A stretch of DNA of 64,000 bases from Dermanyssus gallinae (Eukaryota; Arthropoda; Arachnida; Mesostigmata; Dermanyssidae). The notes under the pieces are model-generated. The model made no database searches. It was not told the DNA's origin and saw only the letters and a program-made list of their open reading frames with translations. Of this stretch, positions 33,234 through 45,870 are shown piece after piece. Numbering within the stretch: position 1 is the first letter of the stretch; each line of letters begins with the position of its first letter. Both the position numbers and the translations under genes were made by a program. The stretch covers positions 1 through 64,000 of the forward strand of contig QVRM01000313.1 of NCBI GenBank assembly GCA_003439945.1, given 5' to 3'.

Positions 33234-36200
33234 ATGGAGACCAATGTAATTCAAGTTAACTGTAATAGGAGCAGACTAGCGCATGACATGCTAGAGGAAA
33301 TAGCAGCTAGACGCAACGCAAGCCTCGTTTCTATCAGTGAACCAAATAAAAGTAGAGCAAGCACAAGAGCAGGTTGGTACAATGATCTAACGCTTAGCGC
33401 TGCTATCATTAACACCGGCTCACTACCAATAACCAAACACGGAAAAGGAGCAGGATACGTGTGGGTGGACGTAGCCAACAAGTGGAGACTGTACTCATGC
33501 TACATCAGCCCGAACTGCTCACAGGAGGAATTTGAAAGGTTTCTTACTGAACTCGGAGACTCAGTACGCGACACCAGTAAAGGATTGGGAACCCTACTCA
33601 CGGGCGACTTTAATGCAGCCAGTGAAACATGGGGATCAAAGAAAACGGATACAAGAGGAAGAACCTTACTCGATTGGGCAGCTAGTCATGACATATACGT
33701 ACAAAACAAAGGCAAGGAACCTACTTTTCATAGGGCAGGCCAATACTCTCATATTGACTTAACGCTTTGCGATGACACGCTGGCTTGTAAAATAACGAGT
33801 TGGAAAGTCCTCACTGAAGAAGAAAACCTCAGCGATCACTACTGCATAGAGTTCAAAGTAAAGGCGCGGACACCCAGGCCACCCGCAAGCATTAAAGCTC
33901 GCTACAGGATATCCGATGAGAAATCCTTTAGAGCAGAAATCAGTAATACAATTGCCGACGTTGGACTACCCCAAACCCCAGAGGAGCTGCAAGAGCTTCT
34001 AATAACGGCATGTGCTCGAGCTACAAAGCCCATACATTCAAAGCGGGCGAACTTACAGCCAAACTACTGGTGGAACACGACCATTGCGCAAAAGAGGTCT
34101 GACTGCAACAGAGCAAGGCGTAAACTAAAAAAGCCACACAAGACCTTAGAGGATGAAGCTCAAGCTTTAGTTAACTATCGAAAATGTAGAGCCACATTGA
34201 AGCAAGCAATTATTGATAGCAAGACAAATAGATGGCGCAACCTTCTCAAGGAAATCGATGGCGATCCTTGGGGGAAGCCCTACAAGATAATAAAAGGGAG
34301 TAACGCACGAAAGCCCAGGGCTGTGCTCACAAAGGAGCAAATCAGCCAGGCTTTAAACAAACTCTTCCCAAAACACGCTCGCTTTGACAGGGAGCAATAT
34401 AACACGCCAGAGGCACCCACAGGAGAAGGGGACGAGCCCCCAGCGATAACGGTACCAGAGGTACTCAAGGCTGCGGCGAGACTTAAGCCGGGAAAGGCCC
34501 CAGGACCAGACGGCATCCCGTCCCTGGCAGTCAAAGTACTATTTAAGGAGTATCCAGATCTGGTTGCACAGGTGTTCACTGCAGCAACCAGAAAGGGAAC
34601 AATACCTGCAAACTGGAAACAAGCTGAGGTTGTCCTTATCCCCAAAGACAACGGAGGATTTAGGCCTATCTGCCTACTGAATACCCTGGCGAAAGGGTAC
34701 GAGGCAATCATTGAAGAAAGGCTCAGAACCTTTGTAGAGGAAAACGGACTTCTTTCGGACTCCCAATATGGATTCAGGAAAAAGCGGTCAGTTCTCACTG
34801 CTGTCCATCGAGTTACGGACAAGGCTGACCTTTTACATAGTTCAACGATTTGCACCAGAAAACTGTTTCTGGCAATACTTCTAGATGTCAGGAACGCCTT
34901 TAATAGCCTCCCGTGGAGGACAATACTGGACACGCTAGTGAGGAAAAAAGTCCCACATTATCTTGTCAAGGTCATCTCAGGATACCTGGAGGACCGAACT
35001 GTTTTCAACGGTGAAGTGGAATTATCAATGGCAGCAGGAGTTCCACAGGGCTCGATCCTGGGTCCTCTGCTCTGGAACCTAGCGTACGATGGCGTACTCT
35101 GCCAGGATAACCTTCCACAAGGAGTAGAGATGATCGCGTACGCGGATGATCTGGCTATCACAGTTCAGGCAAAGACTGCAGAAGAATTGGAACTTAATGC
35201 TAATAAAACACTAGAGTCTACGAGGAGATGGATGGACGAAGCCGGCTTAGCAATCGCTCCGGAGAAAAGCGAGGCTATACTGCTAACGGGACGGAAGAAG
35301 GTGAGTCCCATCAGACTATACCTGGCAGGACAGCAAATAAAGCAGGTCAAGGAGGCGCGGTACTTGGGGATTCGCTTGGACAAGAGCCTGACGGGCCTCG
35401 GCCACCTGAAGATAACCTCGGCAAAGGCGGCTAAGGCGGCTAATGCAATTGCAAGAATTCTACCAAACATTCACGGACCAAGAGAATGCAGACGTAGATT
35501 GCTGATGTCAGTGGCCGAATCTATAGCGCTATTCGGGTCTCCAGTCTGGCTCAAAGCTTCTTTGAAAACAAAGAAAGCGAGAGGGATCCTTGGAAGCACT
35601 CAGAGAGTGGCGGCTCTCAGAATTATCCAGGCGTATCGCACCGTTAGCACAAACTCTGCTCTCGTGCTGGCCGGAGCTCTTCCCTGGGATCTAAAGGTGG
35701 AGGAAAGGCGAAAACTCTGGGAAAACAGCTCGAGCAGCAGTAAGGAAGTAGAGAGAGAGAAGTCAATGGAAGCATGGCAAGCCAAATGGGACTCCATTCC
35801 TTCAGGAGCACCGGGGCACACCCTTCGATCCCTCATCCCAAACATCAAACAATGGATTGAGCGACCGGGGGGAGAACTAAACCATTATCTCACGCAGATC
35901 CTCACGGGACATGGGGACTTTCAGACATACCTCTTTCGAATCGGAAAAGCTCCCTCATCGAGCTGCGTTTATTGCCAAGAGGGAACGGAGGATGACTCGA
36001 CCCACACTCTTCTAAAGTGCCAGGCACTGGAACAGGCTAGAGCCACAGCAATTGCCAAACTAAGGAACAAATGGACCAATGAGGGAGACGGAAGAGAAAC
36101 AAATATTCCAGATCCCCCCAGAGGAACCCTTAAGGAGTTCGTAGACTACATATGCGGTACGACTTCTGGGTGGAAGCTAGGAGCAGCTATGGCTACGGAG

Positions 36201-36344
36201 GTAATGAAAAAGAAAGGAACCCTGGGAAAGCTCAGGAGAGCAAGATTTCCGTCTACTGCACCAGAAAATCACGTTAGTCCGAATGATGCGGCTTCGCGGG
36301 TGTTAGTACAAGACACGTCGAACGTTGGGGAAACCCGTGAGTGA
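33234..36344 (+). CDS. R1A ORF2: APE endonuclease-reverse transcriptase
   Basis: The enzyme nicks target DNA and copies the element RNA onto it. The frame is open from an ATG at 33159, but the ATG at 33234, two bases after the ORF1 stop (taaaaATG), directly precedes the endonuclease start IQVNCNRSR and is preferred (1036 aa). Endonuclease motifs: SISEPN (Glu), LLTGDFNAAS at about residue 122, SHIDLTL at about 172, LSDHYC at about 199. RT motifs: GKAPGPDGIP at about 419, FRPICLLN, LDVRNAFNSL, AGVPQGSILGP and YADDLA at about 636. A CCHC finger (C-x2-C-x9-H-x4-C) starts at about 911 (CVYCQ). There is no RNase H domain that I can see. All catalytic residues expected of the family are present. Confidence 0.95.
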   Translation: METNVIQVNCNRSRLAHDMLEEIAARRNASLVSISEPNKSRASTRAGWYNDLTLSAAIINTGSLPITKHGKGAGYVWVDVANKWRLYSCYISPNCSQEEFERFLTELGDSVRDTSKGLGTLLTGDFNAASETWGSKKTDTRGRTLLDWAASHDIYVQNKGKEPTFHRAGQYSHIDLTLCDDTLACKITSWKVLTEEENLSDHYCIEFKVKARTPRPPASIKARYRISDEKSFRAEISNTIADVGLPQTPEELQELLITACARATKPIHSKRANLQPNYWWNTTIAQKRSDCNRARRKLKKPHKTLEDEAQALVNYRKCRATLKQAIIDSKTNRWRNLLKEIDGDPWGKPYKIIKGSNARKPRAVLTKEQISQALNKLFPKHARFDREQYNTPEAPTGEGDEPPAITVPEVLKAAARLKPGKAPGPDGIPSLAVKVLFKEYPDLVAQVFTAATRKGTIPANWKQAEVVLIPKDNGGFRPICLLNTLAKGYEAIIEERLRTFVEENGLLSDSQYGFRKKRSVLTAVHRVTDKADLLHSSTICTRKLFLAILLDVRNAFNSLPWRTILDTLVRKKVPHYLVKVISGYLEDRTVFNGEVELSMAAGVPQGSILGPLLWNLAYDGVLCQDNLPQGVEMIAYADDLAITVQAKTAEELELNANKTLESTRRWMDEAGLAIAPEKSEAILLTGRKKVSPIRLYLAGQQIKQVKEARYLGIRLDKSLTGLGHLKITSAKAAKAANAIARILPNIHGPRECRRRLLMSVAESIALFGSPVWLKASLKTKKARGILGSTQRVAALRIIQAYRTVSTNSALVLAGALPWDLKVEERRKLWENSSSSSKEVEREKSMEAWQAKWDSIPSGAPGHTLRSLIPNIKQWIERPGGELNHYLTQILTGHGDFQTYLFRIGKAPSSSCVYCQEGTEDDSTHTLLKCQALEQARATAIAKLRNKWTNEGDGRETNIPDPPRGTLKEFVDYICGTTSGWKLGAAMATEVMKKKGTLGKLRRARFPSTAPENHVSPNDAASRVLVQDTSNVGETRE

Positions 36345-36603
36345 CCCCGGCCAAATGATCCGAGTGGCACTCGCCACTTCTCCTGATGGCCCATAGTACT
36401 GTTCTATGGAGATCTGGGTCATCAGAGAGTGAAGCTTAAGGGGGGAGGTGCGTTTAGTGGGTATGGGTCTCAGCGGGCTAACACCCATCCGCTGGGGTCG
36501 AGTCCCACACTGCTCGAATGGAAAGTGGGATCTTCTCATTTTCTACTCGTAGCAATAGTACGTAAAAGTATTTAACCCTCCTCCATAAAAAAAAAAAAAA
36601 AAA
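36345..36603 (+). other. R1A 3' UTR with stem-loops and poly(A)
   Basis: A stem pairs gatggcccatag (about 36383) with ctatgg...tgggtcatc (about 36403). Further on, cagcgg (36469) can pair with ccgctg (36489), followed by ggggtcgagtcccac, a B-box-like self-complementary stretch. Poly(A) starts at 36587. Such structures are often what the RT recognises; that function is inferred. Confidence 0.7.
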
Positions 36604-36617
36604 GAATAAACATACAT

Positions 36618-38837
<2,220 letters not shown>

Positions 38838-38975
38838 TCGGGAATGCATGATGCAGACTCAAAAACTACTCACTCACTGTGTCTCGCTATCACGTTATCC
38901 TAAACTCCTTCCCCGGGCTCGATACTACGTTGACTTTGAAGCCGTGAAAGCTAAGTTTCGCTGTCATTCGTAGGT
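38838..38975 (-). repeat. Old relic of the R1B 3' UTR
   Basis: The stretch follows the same order as the R1B 3' UTR: ggaatgcatgatgca, ctcact near gtgtctcgc, actccttccccgggctcgat and ttgaagccgtgaaag, each a diverged match to 7905-8055. Identity is clearly lower than between R1B copies 1 and 2, so this insertion is older. Confidence 0.75.
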
Positions 38976-39768
38976 ATGCCTTGAAAGTTAGGCATATGAG
39001 CAGACCTTACACTTTCTAATCCCATATGGCAAACTAATAACGTCCCGTGTAGCTTATGGATATAGCTGCGGTGTATTATATGCCTGCTCATTGTCTTCGA
39101 GGAAAGGAGAGGAAAAAATCGTTAAATGGCTGCTAGCATTAACTGGCACTGCCGGTTCTTTATTATATCACTGGAAGGTTTTTTTTGTTTTGATAAGTTT
39201 GACATTTTTCTCTTTTCGTACATCTTAACGCTTTTTGCGTGGTAGCACTGTGAAACGCCGTTAACATGTCTTACTCATTATGGCTTGATATTGATCATGC
39301 TTATTTATTTTTGGAGATTTTGTGCATTTAAATATATTTTAAATTTGTCATTTTTTCTACTCGCGCTATTGAGTTATTGTTAACGAACACTTGGATTGAA
39401 CATTACATTGCAAAATGAATCGTTATTTAATCACTAAGAAAAAATGTGTTTTATAGGCAAAACATTTTTCCTGTCTATATAGTGTAGACAATTAAATGAA
39501 AAACACAACAAACATTTATTTTGATTATGTATCTATAAGTAAAGATTGTGCAATGGAATTGTATAGCGTTACAGGATTTTTAGAAGAAGGGCCTTTAAGG
39601 GGTGAATATTTTAATCCTGATGAATATTTGGGTCTTTAAACCACTTTAAGTGAAGGGTTCCCGTAGTCGGTTTAGGGCATGTGAAGGTCGTCGGTAACCC
39701 ACTGAGAGTATACCTATTGCTACTAGAGCGGAGGCGGCTTAGTTAAAGTGCTAAAGAGTTGCTGACAA
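38976..39768. other. Unassigned AT-rich DNA
   Basis: No gene or repeat recognised. Confidence 0.5.
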
Positions 39769-39893
<125 letters not shown>

Positions 39894-41108
39894 GCTAAAA
39901 TTATAAACATATACATCAGACATGCTGCAGGACATGCTGCGGCGTGGTATTTATCGCACTGGCCAGAGCACGCAACACTCCTCGGGATCGTGGAATTATT
40001 CTGTGCTGCATAACACGTGATGCAACCCGTGGGCTGCAAACGCCGTTGTTAAATGTCTGCCCTTATATCCGGCTGCTCGCCAGGCCGTACTTGTTATCGT
40101 TACCGTAGTATATATTCCTAAATCGATTCCCTTCTATTTTTCCGTCCACTTCAAAGTATAAGCCTCAAACGGTTTCACCGTAGGTAAACCCCATCGAAGT
40201 TGTAATTCCTGTGCCATAAAACTCCCCCCTCTAAGATATGAACTATTTGATTCCTATAAGAACTGACTAACCGGCTGAGAATCTCATTGCTATTGCGTCA
40301 TACGCGTATGTTAAGCCCATAGGCGAAAAATTTGCAGTAACGATGATTGAACGCGTTAGTCTTTAAATACGTATCCTAAAAATGTTTGCCACGGGCGCAT
40401 GTAAAAAGTATGTTACGTTTTTTACGAAAAGTCACATCTTAAGAAGGAGGCTGGATCGAGAACAGATTGGCTGATCGGGATGGAAGTATTTTCTCGGGCT
40501 TAGCGAGAGTCGTCGAGTTATAAAAGAGACCTTAGTGATTTAAAACTCGTTTCTGCAATCCGTTTAGGTTTTGCTAGAGCGTTGCCAATGCATGATAAAT
40601 CTTATCGATCTCTTACAAGCATGAGTTGTTAAACCTGTTCACAACGCATTGGTGGCTAGAAGCGCGAGAAAGGAGGCTATAGTAAGTGAACGGTACAGAG
40701 AAGCGAAATATTAAACCTCCTAAAGAGGAAGGCGTTGAGAACTTTCCTGTTATGAGACTATTGGCAATACTAGGTACCGCTGGCAGTAGCAACTAGAATG
40801 ACTGAGAGGAATACCCATACAAGTAGTTACCGCGCGATGCACGTACGCAAGAAAATAGACCGTCCCGAAAAATAAAAAAATCCCGAGATTTAAAAAGCTA
40901 GAGAACGGGCGGCGCGATATATTCCAATCAAAGAAAAATCCATTCTATTAGAAAAACGCCAAATCGGAAAGTTTATGGAAACGACTTTATAAGGAACAAA
41001 TACCTTAGATTACGTTAAAACTTGTTCCGTGCTGGCAGGGCCAGGTTAACGAGCACTTATGCAAAGAGATTTTTCCTAGTTCTTGGTGCGAGACAACACT
41101 GGTTGCGA

Positions 41109-41168
<60 letters not shown>

Positions 41169-41379
41169 AAGGCAGGCAAATGCATTAAGATGAAGAACAA
41201 TGTTTAAAGATTAGTCTCTAGAATAATAAAAAAACTGCTAGGTGCATTTTCAGAGGACACATGAGCAATTCGAGCAGAACAACATGGTTTTTAGGAGGTG
41301 TAAGTCAGCGGACACGGCAATCCGGCTGCTGCTATAATTACACGATGTCCAAGCCCTAAAATTCTTCTATACGCAGTTT
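39894..41379. other. Unassigned, with a TA tract
   Basis: No gene recognised. A TA tract lies at 41109-41167. Confidence 0.45.
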
Positions 41380-42270
41380 TCATTTAATGTTTGATTTAAG
41401 CTATCATTAGGTTGATAACGGAATTGAAATAGAATTGTAGTAAAAGACACAACTAATATGGCACTGGATAATGAAATTAGTCCCCTATTACTTTCAGTTA
41501 TGCTTGGAGACATGCCCGAACGGTTATTGAATGACTGGTGAAGAGAAAGTATTAATGCACGCAGATGTTATCTTTGGGAAACACCTATAATGACCAGAAA
41601 AGCAATGGTAACTGTGTGTAGCTTTATGGATGAACTAGAATTAATCATTAACTGGGAGAAAACGATAGCGGTTGAATTTCGAAGACATAGTCAATTAAGC
41701 AACATAAATACAAGGCAAGATGATTGAGCGTGTAATTAAGTTTACTTATTGGGTGATTGCGATATGGAGCCCGAAAATAGCATTTTTGGATACGGCAATA
41801 GATTTGCAAACAGGCATCAATAGCTACTTACGGGACACACATCTGATCAAAGGGCAGAACCACTAGATAGGGTCAGGTTTATGTTTTGGAAATGGTTCTG
41901 AGACGGTAAAATACTGGCAGAAACAGAATTGCTAGGCTATTGGAGGAGAATCATCTATTGACAGAAGACCTTCAGGTATTGTGGGGCTCGCGCAAAACAG
42001 AAGACTTTGAAATATACATAAGGCAGTATATCTAGGCAAACTAAAATAGAAAGCTCCGATTGTTGACAAAACTAGGGCAACGACAGATCATCTTTGGCAG
42101 AGAGCAATAGGATAAAATAGGCATCTAGTAGCGGCAGTTGCAGCATACGGCTCGACGGTCCACCACGGTCTGTTTCAGATCGCAATAAAATGCTATAGAA
42201 ACTATGCCGCAAAACGCTCAATGGCGAAATTGACACGACAGAGGTGTAACTCGTTGTTGTAAATATCTTG
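41380..42270 (+). pseudogene. Possible very old LINE reverse-transcriptase relic
   Basis: Reading across frames gives ISPLLLSVMLGDMPER (similar to the region after the QGD motif), VCSFMDELELIINWEKT followed by VEFRRHSQ (similar to the RT thumb where Asn-x-x-Lys-Thr occurs), and later a Trp/Phe-rich stretch. Many stops interrupt it. I cannot assign a family. Confidence 0.3.
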
Positions 42271-42294
42271 TTACCCAGCTAGGGTATTAGCAAA

Positions 42295-42298
<4 letters not shown>

Positions 42299-42381
<83 letters not shown>
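42299..42381. repeat. TA microsatellite
   Basis: A pure TA tract of about 80 bp; a second short one lies at 42441-42464. Confidence 0.95.
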
Positions 42382-43129
42382 CCAGTTAGTGCATACCAAT
42401 CGGCATATAGAATTTTAATACAAATGATAAATTGATTTAAATATATATATATATATATATATATTGCGTTTCATGCAAGAGTTACATTCTTTACGAAACA
42501 TTCGGATAGTCTTTGCTTAATTTTGTTTAATATATATATAAAACAAAAATGACACTGTATCACATGAGCAACTTGCTGCCAAGATGATATTTTTTTGTAA
42601 CTTCGAATAGCCCTGACCAGAAAATAAGTATATGCGCATGTGTTGACTACAAACATCAGTATCTGTTTCATGTTTAAGAGATTGCAAAAGGAAGGAACTA
42701 AATATTGACCTTGTCTGTATAACCCTCCAATGTAGAGCTGACAAAAAGGTCAGTCTGACCGTCTTCGTTAAGTATCATTGTATGATTATATTGCCAGTCA
42801 CATCAAAGAGGTCTCTGAAGTTCAATTGAGAGTTAGTCGAACTCTGCATAATTGAGACGCAACGGTAAAGAGCAGGCCTGTGAGGATGTGTGATGAGTGA
42901 TTGGTTTTATGCATTTATTTGGTTCTTGTAGACACTGGCTGGATGTGGCTGATTAAGTTGTTGTTTCTGCTGGCCGGAGCAGCATCCAAGTTAACACAGC
43001 CATCGGACGTCTCCTGCAACAGAGACATATGCAAAATCTACTAGGCTCAATGGGGCAAGGCTATATTGCCTACTTATTTTCCCACACCGTTTAAATGCTA
43101 CCTAAGCAAATAGTTGAAATACATGCATG

Positions 43130-43175
<46 letters not shown>

Positions 43176-43650
43176 ATAAACCTAAGTGACCGACGTTACA
43201 TTACGCAGATATGCGATATTCTCACTGTTACAGAAAACATTTAGGTATTATTGAAACAGTGATTGTTATTCTTGACGGTATTGCTAATTATTGTTTCTAC
43301 CATTACCATCACCAATACTTTCAGCGTAAAGTCTTTGTACCAAGTTTTTTGCAAGTATGCGAAATAGTCAAGTCGCTCACAAAGTGCATTTTAATTAATA
43401 GAAAACTCTGTTGCAGTCATAGCGGTGATTGCAGCACTAAACATTTATGTATCTTTTTTTACAACTACTATAGGACAAGAGTGGCAGCAAGAGAAGCAGC
43501 CTAATAATAATATCTGCACACCCAAACAAAGTGCATTTTGAGTAATAGAAAAATCTGTTGCAGTCATAGCGGTGAAGCAGCAAGAGAAGCAATAATAATA
43601 TTAATAATAATAATAATAATAATAGTCATAATAAGCTTCTAGCAATATCA
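42382..43650. other. Unassigned intergenic DNA
   Basis: No gene recognised. TA tract at 43133-43172 and an ATA repeat at 43587-43626. A short direct duplication (aaagtgcattttaattaata / aaagtgcattttgagtaata followed by gaaaa.ctctgttgcagtcatagcggtga) occurs at about 43380-43430 and 43530-43576. Confidence 0.5.
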
Positions 43651-43684
43651 TTAGTCACAGCTCGTAGGCGTGTACGTACCAACG

Positions 43685-44053
43685 GCGTAGCCTATATGCA
43701 CGTTGTATGACGGTTTCGTAGCTGCTGGGTACGATAGGAACGCTGGCGACTGCTTGAGGGGTGACCATTGATGCTCCAATAGGCCCGCCGCGATATCCGC
43801 CGCTATACGGCCTATAGTTATTAATATTATTATTATTGTTGTTGTTGTTGGTGTTGTCGTTGTTGCTGTTGTTCGGTCGATACTGAGATGATCCCTGGAC
43901 TGATTGGCCAGGCAGAACACCACGCGTTCCGCCCGTTACCTCAACAGCAGCCGCTTCCAACAAGTTCTCCCGACCTCCAATCATAAGCAGCATCGCCATC
44001 AAGACCAGCAGCCCGCGCGCGCCAATATCAGTGTGGTAGTTGTGTTGGTTCAT
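43685..44053 (-). CDS. Candidate exon of a secreted Asn-rich protein
   Basis: I do not recognise the protein. The frame starts at an ATG (44053) and has a short N-terminus followed by a hydrophobic run (GLLVLMAMLLMIGG) that looks like a signal peptide. Then come a Gln/Ser/Asn region with a run of Asn encoded by an AAC-type repeat, and a Gly/Tyr/Pro stretch (YRPYSGGYRGGPIGAS). The frame stays open to 43658, but ccgttg|gtacgt at about 43681-43686 is a very good 5' splice site, so I end the exon near there. This is one of the few places where composition, start, signal and splice site agree with a host gene. It could still be chance reading through a repeat. Confidence 0.4.
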
Positions 44054-44544
44054 CTGGAGTTATGAACATCGATATGCACACACGAGCACATTAGGAGTGA
44101 GCAAACTCATCGGTTTAGAGACACATTCATCTACTGAATCGCGCAGCCATTATATCGCCTGACAAAACGACAGAATATATTTAATTCCCAGGATGCGGAC
44201 GGACAAAGAAACAATCGTCCAGCAGGTGCTTGGCTCATACTCAGAGAAGACAATGCCATTTTGTAAACGTCATGCAATGAGCTACATAGCCCTATCCGTG
44301 GCTGTCGTGGCACAGATGTGGTCTAGTGATGTTTTCCGGCGTCTCAACGTTGAATCGTTTTGAATCGCGGCGTCGGCCAATGGAACGCTTTGCTCGTGGC
44401 TCGAAGCACATTTGTTTACCTAAGCGGGCACTCCGGTAGGATCTTTATACGGAAGATCGATTTGTCCTACACACCGTCTTTCACTCTTTTTTATATTTAT
44501 CTTAGGTGGAGTGTTTTTTTTTATTTATGACTATTTTTCATCCT
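44054..44544. other. Unassigned DNA upstream of the candidate exon
   Basis: No gene or promoter motif could be supported. Confidence 0.4.
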
Positions 44545-44640
44545 CTGCGAGCTTGATATCGCCGTGAGGCATTCTTCAATGCACTGAGGGTCGCACATGT
44601 CGAGATATCTAGGGTTTTGCAACAGCAGCCTTTGTTAGAA
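44545..44640. repeat. Dispersed repeat shared with 55945-56040
   Basis: The segment tcctctgcgagcttgatatc, then gccgtgaggc, cttcaatgcactgagg and gagat..ctagg matches 55932-56025 in order, with moderate divergence. The element type is unknown. Confidence 0.65.
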
Positions 44641-44689
44641 CATGAACGCGGACTCTCAGCGGTTTTGCTCCACAAACATTTCAATTGTC

Positions 44690-45050
44690 AACATGTTAAG
44701 TTGCCAAATCCCACAAACATGGCGATGAAAAACACACTTAAATAGTGCATCAGACACGCAGCTTCGCAGTATCTACAGAAATAGTTATCGTTTGACATGC
44801 GGAATCCGCTTGCCTTACAAAGCTTGTTGTGAAACCCATGCACTGCGTACCTGGTGTACAGGTGTCTCTGTTCTTGAAGCGGATGTTTCGAGCAAGATGG
44901 CAGCATCATGCCCTGTGGAATTTTACGGGGATCTCCTGCATTTTTCATTAACACATTTATCTGAACTGTATAAGGACAAAAGTCGCGGAACGGCGGTACC
45001 GATGAATAGAAGGCGCGTTTTAGGAACGTAGCTTTAACCTTGTCCAATGC
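44690..45050 (-). pseudogene. LINE-C 3' relic with internal deletion
   Basis: The minus-strand frame reads DKVKATFLKR, then after a gap of about 30 residues relative to LINE-C, RHLYTRYAVHGFHNKLC and YFCRYCEAAC, all matching the C-terminal part of the element at 60.6 kb. It lacks the RT core, so it is a short, old fragment. Confidence 0.8.
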
Positions 45051-45624
45051 TTTAATCTGGGGGTGCCGTTAAACCTGTGGTGAACCTGCCACTCTACGTT
45101 TAGTCCTATGTACCAAGGGTGATATTTTCATATGAAACCCCTACTTAGCTGTTCCGTAATCCAGGATACCGAGAATGGTGAATAACATCTGGGTGAAGCG
45201 TTGTCCCAAGCAAGTAGCAACCAGTTTTTTAGGACCCTTGTATGCAATATATTATGAATTTTCTTAATTGGCTTGATATAAAAATGTATGACGATGACGG
45301 TAATAATAATCAAATCAAATGATAATCAAAGTGTACAAATCAAAACATAGTAGCTCAGAAAGTTGTTTGTTAGGTGATACATAACCTATGGAGACAAAAA
45401 ATTTATTTCCAGACGCTCAGACGTTAATGTTTTAACATTCTGTTTTGTCATAACATTTCATGAATCGTCTATATAGAAAGGTTGCAGTGAGTAAAACAGG
45501 GACCTAAACTAGCTTTGTACCCGTATCGCTATTAATTAAGCAGTAAGATTAAAGCGAGATATTAGACAAAAATGCTAATATATATGCAGTATTTGCGGTC
45601 AACAAAAATTGCCCTATCTTCCAT

Positions 45625-45680
<56 letters not shown>

Positions 45681-45739
45681 CATATATATTCCGAGATTTT
45701 ATCTAACAAACTTTGGGTGTCTAGTACCAAAACAAATTC
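45051..45739. other. Unassigned, with a TA tract
   Basis: No gene recognised. TA tract at 45626-45690. Confidence 0.45.
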
Positions 45740-45870
45740 CCAATGGAACAAGTGGGTGGAAATGTATTATTTTGGAGTGAGAGCGAAACGACCAAACGTA
45801 GCTGTAGCAAGCTTTTTGTCCTGACATATCTTCACTAAATCTGCGATTGCAAGAGCCCCAGTCATCCTAT
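45740..45870. repeat. Relic of the foldback-family terminal repeat
   Basis: Contains ttttggagtgagagcgaaac, then cctgacatatc, gcgattgcaagagc and cagtcatcctat, in the same order as the terminal repeats of the 51.6 kb element (gtttcggagtgagagtgaaa, tcgacatag, tgcaattgcgaga, cagtcctcctat). Confidence 0.7.

Larger units (their letters stand above)
30447..36603 (+). mobile_element. R1A: complete R1-clade non-LTR retrotransposon with TSD
   Basis: The unit is 6157 bp: 5' UTR, ORF1 (754 codons), ORF2 (about 1036 codons), 3' UTR and a poly(A) tail at 36587-36603. A perfect 14-bp duplication, gaataaacatacat, flanks it at 30433-30446 and 36604-36617. Both ORFs are uninterrupted and the catalytic motifs are present. 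It is inserted immediately behind the TTGAA tail of a CR1/L2-type LINE. Clade assignment rests on the ORF layout, the endonuclease and RT motifs, and the C-terminal CCHC finger shared with R1-clade elements. It is the only element in the window that looks potentially autonomous. Confidence 0.95.

Noticed and set aside
31140..36539. Numerous antisense frames of 60-217 codons inside R1A
   Set aside because: They lie opposite the two long ORFs, have no motifs, and are shadows of the coding strand.
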